Below, piece after piece: positions 9,201-17,600 of a DNA stretch of 26,968 nt. Source of the stretch: Alangreenwoodia sp963602445 (GTDB lineage Bacteria > Bacillota > Clostridia > Peptostreptococcales > Anaerovoracaceae); the NCBI GenBank assembly GCA_963602445.1, contig CAVCIY010000084.1, forward strand, positions 1-26,968, in the 5' to 3' direction. The stretch's first letter is position 1. Each line of letters opens with the position of its first letter. The position numbers and the translations under genes were made by a program. The notes below the pieces were generated by a model. The model was not told the origin of the DNA and searched no databases. It was given only the letters and a program-made list of their open reading frames with translations.

Positions 9201-11677
9201 TATCATACAAGGCAAATCGTGCCGTGACTTCGACAGGAGACTCCGGCAGCAATGCCTCATTTAGGTATGATGGCAAGTCCTCACACGCTTATGAATTCAA
9301 ATTTAAGGATTCCCTCGGAAACGAAGGCACACTCAAGGGCAGCCTTGAGGATTACGGAATAGAGCTTACTGAACCGAAGGAAGAATACGCGGACATGGAC
9401 GCGCCTATGGTGAATGTAGACATACTCGCAAAGCGCTTTGGTGCGTACAAGTCGGCTGAGGCATTTTCCGTACCGCAGGACATCACGTCGAGTGATAAAA
9501 GTACAAGCTCGACCGCAAAGGCAAATATGTCCTCAGCTGTGACGACAGCATTTGAAAATGCATCCTACGTACAGGATTACAATTTGCGAGTGCGTGTCGA
9601 TGACTACTCTGATTACAAGATAGTGCTTTTAAAGGATGCGCCTGCATCTTCCCTCACCTACAGCAAAGCAAAAAGCGATGATGATATTACTGATGTGTCC
9701 TTGAGCGGAAACGTCGTGAGCATCTCGAAGGACGCGAGGACCCAGGGGGAGTGGTCGCAATTTACGATAGCTGTCGTGGACAATGCGAAGGCAGATTCTG
9801 CGGCGACTGCTGACAATTATACATACTTCACTGTCAAGAAGAGTGACATAGAAAAATGGTTTGACAATACAGCGCCGACGCTCTCATCGGAGGTCATCGC
9901 AACGGAGCTCTATTCGAGGATCGAGTATGTCACATTTAATGATACTGCCGATGACGGAAGTGAAAATCCAAACGATGGTGCCGTAAACGGCATGGAGTAC
10001 TCCAAGGTGGGCAGCACAAGCGCAAGCAGCAGCGCAGAGGCAGCGGCTGATGCCGCTCACGTGGGTTGGTTCAAAAGAGTACACACAACAAACGAGACAA
10101 CGCACGTAAACTTTTATGACTCGGTAGGAAATACAAACAGCGGAAGCGTCGGAGTGACAGGGATAGATGATACAAAGCCTGTGCTCAGTGTGGAATGGTC
10201 GCCTTGCGGCATAGGATCTGACGGCAAACCGGATGAGACAACACCTATAAGCAAAATATCCGGCCCGGTAAATACCCCTGCGACCGCTGTGGTGGAGAGC
10301 ACGATACCTATCTATTATGTTAATGTGTACGTAGCCAGCAATGATGGTTGGGAGGAAGTCTACTTCGAAAATATGAGACGCGGGACACAGACCGACAGTG
10401 AGTTCTTATACCGTGACGAAAGCTACGGCATCAAATGCGAAGGCACGACAAATCGCGTGACAGTCAAATTCACCGTGGACAATCGTACGGTGAAGGTCAT
10501 CGTGACCGCACTAAACGGTCGTAAGGCTGAGACATACCTCACACTCCCGGACAAGGTGATAAAGACGACGGCGCCGACGTTTAATGTTACTCAAAAAGAG
10601 CTTTACAGAAGCAAGAGCGGCGGCGGGTCGTACAGCGTTCCTTACGCAGTGCAGATCACAATGGAAGAAGCAAACGGCGAGTCTGTATATTACAACGGCG
10701 ACACGCGCGATGCGTCTGGAAATAGAAAAACCTACAGCAGCGGCGACAACGCTTATAAGACAACAGTTTACAAAAATGGCACATACAGCTATATATTTAC
10801 GGATAAGGCCGGAAATGTCACAACTGCGAATGTTAAGGTTGAAAATATAGACAGCACAGCTCCTACTCTCACTGTAAGTCCTGAAAATACGAGCAGCCTC
10901 ATGCTTACAAACAAGGATACGGAGGTGAAGATCACACCGGATGAGGATGTGACGCTTTCGTGGAAGACAGCGGCCGGCGCCGTGAAGTCAGCGGCTGTAG
11001 CCGCAAACAAACAGCAGGCTGTCAAATTTGACCAAAACGGCGTATATGCGATAACGGCGACGGACAAGGCCGGAAACAGCAAATCTGTATATGTTACTAT
11101 AGGAAATATTTCGAGAATAATTCCAAATATAAGCTTTGACGAGAAAACGATCTTTGTGAGACAAGGCACCGCAAAGGATGATCCTGATTTCAAGGCTAAG
11201 CTTGAAAAGGGCGTGAATGTATGGAGCATAAATTCATCTGCAGGTACGCTGACCTGGACGTATGACATTTCCGCACTCGATCTGAGCAAGAAGGGCGTTC
11301 AGAATGTAATATACACGGTGACAGACAAGGCCGGAAATACAAATACAGCAACGCGTTTTGTGAGGATATATGACAAGGATCTTCCTGCCATCATGATTGA
11401 CGGTAATTTTGTGGAAAACGGAAATACTTATACTCTCACGAGCGGCACGCACAAGCTTACGATGGACAAACTCAAGGAGATTACCTCAGGCGAGAGCGAG
11501 CCGTACACGGTAAAGATTAAGAAAGGTATGGCGACAGCCGGACAGATGAAGAAATACAAGTCCGATGTGTCTTTGGGCTCGGACGGAAGCTTCAGCCTAA
11601 GCAAAGGCTTCTATACGCTTTACGTAGTGACACAGAGCAGATCGGCATTCATAGCGACACTTTATGTAGAAAAGTAA
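3284..11677 (+). CDS. Giant secreted Ig-like repeat surface protein
   Basis: ATG 3284 follows GGAGGG at 3271-3276 and gives a 2797-residue protein; the earlier in-frame ATG 3236 would put 16 residues before the signal peptide. Residues 1-30 are a classical signal peptide (basic MKCRKL, hydrophobic core, cut after AAAA). The mature protein is acidic and beta-rich, built of many Ig-like modules. The last three are clearest, with the DKAGN turn at residues 2507, 2594 and 2681, exactly 87 residues apart. An early domain (about residues 240-380, KAGDTVKIELAFDEP) looks like a bacterial Ig fold. A DSASG repeat linker lies at residues 431-455. No LPXTG, SLH or membrane anchor is visible at the C-terminus, so it is probably held by a partner, likely the next gene product, or released. 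A role as adhesin or matrix protein is inference. Confidence 0.88.
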   Translation: MKCRKLMAVVLTACMLITLMPTLPAAAAGKTAIYKRANPEFAVLNAKNGSNNKFYDKLLHDTKDADDKLYTAKDEYAYLNYNSASKLFGIDYEDHVSGCSSATKQKTYKYTYDESAVLYNLSMPSGNLEMNFSTTMHNNRHSHSVSMLLQEEITAYTEFNLSAGTLYLHENSSNYDMDDKRVGNYNFSELKPSSAEKKEIKLWVRSPSLKYGDDGEKTCNCESYANKTVVAFRDARTPKLMAVTFFNGSEENTYYKAGDTVKIELAFDEPIRFADDSASGKGDLYINLLLEGSSEGNALRAYLTKLDNNKLYFEYEIPAKSTIDKKITSISLAPLAGSDIALKQVIGGNNFTITAPSGEESTGYSTTTCYITDLAGNPLLSSASDKSSDRGVSAYIDCDGPSLAKIDVSANTNNSEINAIIDALNTSDNSDSASGDSASGDSASGDSASGDSSATERDKNNSELYLAPGDSLDYTIYMNEYLAGMIPDGDYSEECTNFYAKTNLLDASGNPVYIRSRYCCKTTLDGKQYGQGASDGYVSSFWMETLTIKEGYTYASSSDTQIMITEAGLAESVTEDEATGVITVTGTGKIKIKDTCGNESTAKFSGSTVENLNTLTYYLDTELPIVTTDAAINKSKSTDDETYYTPTEEKTSRDGTEITGFRFPIKLSDSSGVNGIAGYFAWKNDSSDSILYPYSYEYTVTTGDAQLPADAVWKSATMSSAYANCFKEFTQVADSNIWIHIRPLEDENIKYNVLNSRICVAAQDYAGNKARTSVYYDAKGNRIELNTTDFALDWVLESKPPEITRANTKKDASSGNGILYAGLYLYDDTGVDKTKVYYLWADTGTETPAETAEWIQATVTGDDEKAVESCALKEVQNGSSWSQELWVKASDINGNTIIKNLGEYSYSLEAVNYSIEYDTDITSSPRIMVRYLTAPSSGNVALVFMIKVPNTTTDAEGYDDYYVKVLGSKSGYVNRYAFLNYSTQLTNGKDMDFTHMKVKTTTDGAVSYEFKTVGNSASDISFINSLRGGTSTYSGNMNVTIISGTQDAFAWDTTDANIPVSAGKGSYTVSTDEITLKVSSPRAGAPNAFENVTGTGSPVTLTPLSEIPAEPSGDGSSWTPGSYTSLSTLVGLTFRAQIGADKYGWDYEDVDWKNSYVEIQKSGVTINKIPLKASPDQTVTISEGDFFADSGSGYYEIRLVLNCKIGKDYSSEKTTIFVDTTEASDFEITGITYMPYQGFKSAHFYHNISETTLRISPAGEGNVLYLPTSPAGVGGKATNHMQINAPDVETGSVSGRYYGAYKYKIWNVTGGIDLAKSEENAYIATNNTKISITTVKDAAEYDAALTESQEYVYLIKNKLNTLAVQLVKANGNDSEIKYYNIYPTDSSVKGSLSASRLANGTDVVKEGDLIFTPAENADMNGAHVYVSVEIARTSSSETNEEVKTRYAQYKPYAVYDTSDASKAAIVLELTVQADGTYRCSLLPGDNWYHVHSVDKYGNVWVNISFSGGAESYKEVKDGNYTMYVHATEVRVDTAAPQIELIEGSQKESDGTYEAKFKITDLSLNAKKSTSETGINKYYANDLDIALSIDDAHAEAIGISPGGTTSLHIESESARPAYYSAEKTWKLSENEVSKTGVYEISYNLIQNSETVDDITTYEDAYIELTVKGATGYDRAAGDGKVNFTLNVAASDIFGNTGTQSVQYTDADNVTPKAYTTGDNAPKYKCIGYNIGKYTSKDDCQTILTFNAPVQPSASWICPEPKGYSKEQADAFPITTGGDYEIGYTDVFGNHWTQNLAIPVNAITYPERVDLNFVINGVKRDASEVLPTDLTNGSLTITAKIKEEKSLYHCIFLTTDADGELCFLSEAEDANYNKPAGWNYNSSVANEKKITLTENKTIYLCTYYGLTDGEAIDIDYVKDKIKDFRIIPIHITNIANGNPTAEPLFYFEEFGDTYTKDTLPKDSDGKVKTTGAVTVSYKANRAVTSTGDSGSNASFRYDGKSSHAYEFKFKDSLGNEGTLKGSLEDYGIELTEPKEEYADMDAPMVNVDILAKRFGAYKSAEAFSVPQDITSSDKSTSSTAKANMSSAVTTAFENASYVQDYNLRVRVDDYSDYKIVLLKDAPASSLTYSKAKSDDDITDVSLSGNVVSISKDARTQGEWSQFTIAVVDNAKADSAATADNYTYFTVKKSDIEKWFDNTAPTLSSEVIATELYSRIEYVTFNDTADDGSENPNDGAVNGMEYSKVGSTSASSSAEAAADAAHVGWFKRVHTTNETTHVNFYDSVGNTNSGSVGVTGIDDTKPVLSVEWSPCGIGSDGKPDETTPISKISGPVNTPATAVVESTIPIYYVNVYVASNDGWEEVYFENMRRGTQTDSEFLYRDESYGIKCEGTTNRVTVKFTVDNRTVKVIVTALNGRKAETYLTLPDKVIKTTAPTFNVTQKELYRSKSGGGSYSVPYAVQITMEEANGESVYYNGDTRDASGNRKTYSSGDNAYKTTVYKNGTYSYIFTDKAGNVTTANVKVENIDSTAPTLTVSPENTSSLMLTNKDTEVKITPDEDVTLSWKTAAGAVKSAAVAANKQQAVKFDQNGVYAITATDKAGNSKSVYVTIGNISRIIPNISFDEKTIFVRQGTAKDDPDFKAKLEKGVNVWSINSSAGTLTWTYDISALDLSKKGVQNVIYTVTDKAGNTNTATRFVRIYDKDLPAIMIDGNFVENGNTYTLTSGTHKLTMDKLKEITSGESEPYTVKIKKGMATAGQMKKYKSDVSLGSDGSFSLSKGFYTLYVVTQSRSAFIATLYVEK
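4574..4633 (+). repeat. Two near-identical 30 bp repeats coding for DSASG units
   Basis: The 30 bp copies 4574-4603 and 4604-4633 differ at one base. Each holds two 15 bp units that both encode DSASG with different codons; a fifth, diverged unit follows at 4634-4648. Near identity shows this is a younger expansion than the other 15 bp tracts in the window. It codes for a flexible linker in the first giant protein. Confidence 0.93.
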
Positions 11678-11692
11678 GGAGGGAACGGTAAG

Positions 11693-14600
11693 ATGAGAAT
11701 TTTTAAGAAATTTCTGTCGTGCCTTTTGTGTGCGGCGATGATAGTGACCGCCCTGCCGGCTGCTGCCGCGGCCGATACCGCTTCAAGCGGTACAAAGTCG
11801 ATAGACAACGGCTACATAAAGGTGCAGGTCTCGGAAAAAAACGGCGGCTTTGCGGTAAATACCGTTCAGGGTGATCTCGTAAAGAAATCCGACAACAACA
11901 AGAAGCTGCTCTTTCACAACGATGAGTATGATACATCATTCATATCATACAGAGTAGAATTTGCTGATGGTACTACCGAAGACTACATCTTCGGCGGAAA
12001 GTACGGCGGGCTCTTTGATAAGAGCCGCAAGGGCGTAAGCGTGACTCAAAAACAGGCAAACGGCGACATAATCGCAGCCTGGGGCACAGGAGACCTGACC
12101 TTTACGCAGACAATCACGCTTGCAAATACCTCATCGGATCAGCACGGCATGGTGTCTGTACAGCTTGCCGTGCAAAACGAGGGCTCTGCGAAGGTCAGTG
12201 TCAAGGCGAGGATTCTCCTTGACACCTACCTCGGAAGCAAGGACTACGGATATTACCAGGTGCTCGACAAAAACAACGTCACAAATCTCGTGACCACCGA
12301 GCAGATTATCGACGGAAAAGGCGCATTGTCCGTACCGCAAAACTTCTATGCGGTGGACGATGCGGCAAATCCGGGGATCGTGGCATATTCCGTGAGCAAC
12401 CTTAGCGATCTTCCTTATCAGGTAGCACTCGGGCATTGGAACAATCTCGCGGCGAGTCTGTTTGATTTTACGCCGTCGACGATTGATTTCACAAAGGATC
12501 AAAACGACTATCTCACAAGCGACAGCGCATACGCTTTGTATTATGACATGGGCGATGTGGCGGCAACTGACGGAAGCGCAAGCCTTGTAAGCTACTACGG
12601 TGTATATTCAAACAGCACGGTATCTTCAGACCAAAATGTTTCCATAAATGCCACCGCACCGCTTAGGCTTGAACTGAACGATGAAAAGACTGCATTTAAG
12701 AGGCTTGATCAAACCGGCGCTGCAGACTTTACGATAGACGCAATCTACGAAAATCTCAATGTAACGGGCGCAAAGAAATACGATCAGATAAAGCTTGTCG
12801 TTCAGTCCACATCAAACCTGCGTTCACTGGACGACAACGGTCAGGTCTTTGACCGGCAGCAATTCGATACATATGACCCGTTTGTGGCCTCCACAAATAC
12901 AAATGTAAAAGTGGGCGACATATTAAACAAAAAGCTCTATTTCAAGGCAAAACTCTCAAACGAAGCTGCATATGAACGCATCACCATAAGCGTTTATGAT
13001 GTGTCAAGCAAGAGCGAGCTTACGGATGAGAATCGTCTGGGCGTAAAGGAGATATATATCCTCCTGCCAGGCACTGACGGAAATATCCCAAAGGTGGCAT
13101 TCGCGTCCATGACTCCTGACACTGTCTACTTCGAAGGCACGCGCCATCTCTTTGTAACGGTGACAAATCCTGCCATGCTCACGAACCGCGCAAATTGGAA
13201 TCTTTATGCTTACAACTCCGCGGACAGCAGCGTGCGCATCGAGATACCGCATTCAAACATCTCTATGAACGACAATGTAATGGATGTGACGCTTGATGAC
13301 ACGATGAAGACAGCCACAGGCAGCTGGTATCTGCAGCTTGAGTGGACGGCTGACGCGGTGAAAGCGGGAATCGCGACTAAGGCCGAGGCTCAGACGTCAA
13401 GCCAACTCAAGTTCTCTGTTTCCGACAATACAAAATATAAGAATGACAGCTACGGCGTACTCGCAATCGTGAAAAAGGATTACGGCGGAAAGAAGCCGAC
13501 CGAGTATACCATAGAGTCATTCATGAATGAGGAAGCATATGAGAGATATCTGAAAGAAGACGGCACCGGAGAATATACTCTAAGCACCCTGATTGAATTT
13601 AAGGGCGCTTTTGTGAAGAGTAAGTACAAGCTCGATTCGGACGGCAAGACGAAGGTCGGCACGTATTTCACGGCCGTGAGCACAAAAGAGCTTGACACAA
13701 ACACACGCGAATATAAGACGGAAAATTGTGTAACTATCAACGGCTGCATGGACTTCGAGGGCGGTACTCTATCCGTCTACTATGAAGATTATGACAATAC
13801 CAGCCTGAGTAAATGCCTGGATTCCGCGATTTGCGTGGAATTTGACGGTGAGCTCCTGACGAGTGACGCAAGGACGTCAATCTGGAGCGGAAACGCAGGA
13901 TTTACAAAGATTGAGCAGGGCGAAGATTACGCTCTCAGACCTTATGATAAGGACGGCAACAGAAAGGATGAAGAAAGCTTTTCAAGCGAGACGATCAGCC
14001 TGATATGGCCTTCCGTATATGGCACGGCGCAGACGCTTGCCGGCATGATCTTCAAGATGGCATACGGCGAGCTCGGCGTGATGTACAACGATGACGGCAG
14101 TGAGATTGGAAGAGTGCTGTCATTTACTGCGCAGCTCGACCTCTCATTTACAGGACATGACAAGGGCAATTCTGATGAGGGAACCGAGACTACGACATAC
14201 TGGTCAAAGCTCAAGGATATCTGGAAATATTACAGAACAGGCGACAGCGTATATACCTACACGTCTCTAGGCGGTGGGAAAAACGATGCTTACAGCTTCC
14301 ATCTTGTGGACGAAGACAAAGCAAATGATGAGGAATCCAAGGCAACTGCGTCGGTAATGGTGCAGGATATACTCTTCGGCTGCGGAGAGGGTTTTGTCGG
14401 AGTGCACTTCAAGGTGGATATCGGCCTCAAAAATTACGTGTCCGGAATGTCAAACATAGCAGGCAGCCTTGAAGTAAATACAGTTCACAACTGGTCTGTG
14501 GGTCTTGAGGGCAAGATGAAGCTCGCGAGCATACAGCTTGAAGCCAAGCTGAAATTTAAGAGCAGAAACAACATTCCTGTACCGGACGATATTTATTTCT

Positions 14601-17600
14601 ACGTGGACGGTTTTGAACCGGGACTCAATATTGACGGTTTCGGTGTCGTATGGATCACAGGCGGCGGCGGCGGAATATCAAACCTCTATGATACCATCTA
14701 TTCCACGGGAGGTACACCTCCTCTCAAGCTGATTCTCTCGCTCGCATTCAGCATCGTGCAGACTCTGGACGGTACCGCAACAGTGACGGCGAGTGCGTCA
14801 AATCTCACACTGGAAGCAAAAGACCTAAAGGTCTTCGGAGAGATACCTGCCATAAATTACATCTCACTCGGACTTACCTGGAAGCCAAATATGGATATAC
14901 GAGCTTCGATGAATCTGCACCTTTACGGCGGTGTCATTTCGGGCGCGGGATACATCGTCCTCACAAATGACGACGTCGATGATGACGGTCTCAAGGAATG
15001 GTTCTATGAGATGTACGCTCAGGCAAGCCTGCAGGTACCTGAATCTATACCGGCTGTAGGCGGAAAGACCATAGGCGGCGCAAATCTCGGGTTAAATACC
15101 GAAAAGATCTGGGGCGGACTAAACGTCCTGTCTATAGACCTCGGGATAGTATACTACTGGGGCGAGAGCAGCGTAGACTTCTTCACCGGAGACAGCACCA
15201 AGGTACAGCCGACATTCCCAGATCTCCTGCAGCTTAACGGAATAAATGAAAACGGCGATGTTCCGGTATATTATGATGAGGAAAATGACAGAACTCTGTA
15301 TGCGCACGTAGGATCAAACCTGTCCGACCCTGTTGAGGCGGTGACTTTGGCGACCGACGGCACCAAGATCGACACAGCGGAAGCTGACAGTGCAAATCTT
15401 GCTGAAACTGACAGCGCAAGCCTTTCCGAGACTGACAGCATAAGCCTCATGAGCGGGGGATCACTGCAAACTTCAGCAGATTATACGCTTCACAAATTCA
15501 ATCTCGGTGAGTATAGAGCGACTAGCACGTACTACGCGAGCACAAATTCCGCATCGATGGTTCAGGTGGAATATGACGCATCTTCAAAGGCCGAGGCAGA
15601 GGCGATCGCAAAGAGGATAAAGATAAATTCCGTCTATGACGCGTCTCAGGGCAAGATCAGCGACAGTGAAGCTACTGCTTATCCTTTGAAATATCTCGAA
15701 GGCACAAATATCACAAACGGAAGTACGGAAGCAAACGCCGCGAATGCGAATGTTTCGTACAATGCTGCCACAAAAAAGGGCATACTTGCCTTTACCGTGA
15801 CAGACTCCAAATACTTCGATACGGATTGGTATATATACTCCGGAGCGGCGAGTGCGACAGGCGGAGCTGTAAATTCAAAGGTGACCTTCTATAATGTACA
15901 GTCACTTCCGAAGATAACAAGCGTGGAGTATACAAAGAATGCACGTAAGGATCCAATATATACTGACACTCTGACCTTTAAAGGAGAAAACCTCACTGAA
16001 ATCGATGATATAAAGTTCTATCTTGTAAGCTCAAATGATCCGAAAGAGACGGGCTATCTTCTTGATCAGTGGGAAGACGGAATTTCTGATTATGATGACA
16101 ACGATATGGAAGAATGGTGGGAACGTTTTCCGGACGACCTTCCGAGCGGAGATTATTATGTAAAAGCCGTATATTCCGTAGAGGATGAGCTGTATGATGT
16201 CTGCTACAGTACGGATACAGTATCTTACACGAATCCGAATATGCCGGCTACGATTACGGCGGGCACTGCGGCATCCGCGGGCGATCTCAAGCTTGGCGTG
16301 ACCTTGAATGACAAGAACGCTGAAAACATTGACGGGTATATGGTCAGTGTGTACAATGCCGACGGTACGGCTACAAATGTGACGGATATGCCTTTTGAAA
16401 AAGCAGCCGAAGGGAATACGTATATAGAGATAGGCGGAAGCTATAGTGGCAGCAGCAATCGCGTAGATAATGAGGACGGTACTGTGAAATCTCAGGATGT
16501 CAATACCTACGGACTTACGGAAGGGACGCAGTATAAGCTTGTAATAACTCCATACAAGCTCATAGATTCACAATACTGCGTCTACAACGAAACTAGCGGA
16601 AAAGATGAACTTGTAAGCGACGGCGAAAATGACTCCGTAATCTACGGCAAGGAGGTCACCACAAATGCGGTGACGCTCGCGGCACAGACGACACCACAGG
16701 TTTCATTTGCTGCGGACAAGATCGGCATTTCAGTTGCAGGCAAATCAGGTCTTAAGGATGCGAACGGCGATACGAAGAGCGATGACAAGGTGCTGACATT
16801 CGCAAGTGACGAGATCAAGCTTACCGCACGTGCTGCGAGAGGAGAAGCTCTCACCGGCACTTGGTCGCTTGACGGTGCCGAAAGCGAAGATACAGACACA
16901 GACGGAACCGCACTTTCTGACTCTAAGTATGGCCATTACGGAACATTCGACAGCCAAACCTCCGTCTCTATCCCACTCAAGAATCTGACTGACGGAAGAC
17001 ACAAGCTCACAGTGAGCGGAAAAGACGCTGACGGCGACGGCTTCCGCGCAGAATATGTATTTGCGGTTGACACTGAGGCTCCGAGACTCATGATAGCATC
17101 GCCGGTAAACGGCACACCTACGGACGCCGACGGAGTACTTACAATCAGCGGCGTGACGGACGAGGATGCGCTTCTTACGGTCGTAGTAGGCACCACCACT
17201 GTGATTGACGGCAAAACAATCTCCGAGATTCCTGGTGCTGCAATCGACAAGGAAGGAAATTTCAGCTTCAGTATAAACGCGCCGTGGGCAAGCATCTGGC
17301 TCGAAAAGGATATAACTATTTCCGCGAAGGACGTGCTCGGAAACAAGACAGAAACTACCGCGACTATCGCAAGCGGTCTTACTCAGGACCTCAAATCTGT
17401 GCTTATCAAGGTAGACGGAGCTTCTGACGAAGACGGAAATATAGAAGGCAATGCCACAGCGACGCAGACAAAGAAGCTTTCCCTTGTCGGCAAAAATTCC
17501 GCAGGAAATGAAATGATGCTCGACAGCGATTATGTGCTTTGGGAATGCATGGCGGTAGAAGGCGCCGCAAGCGTGACATCTGACGGCACACTTACAATCG

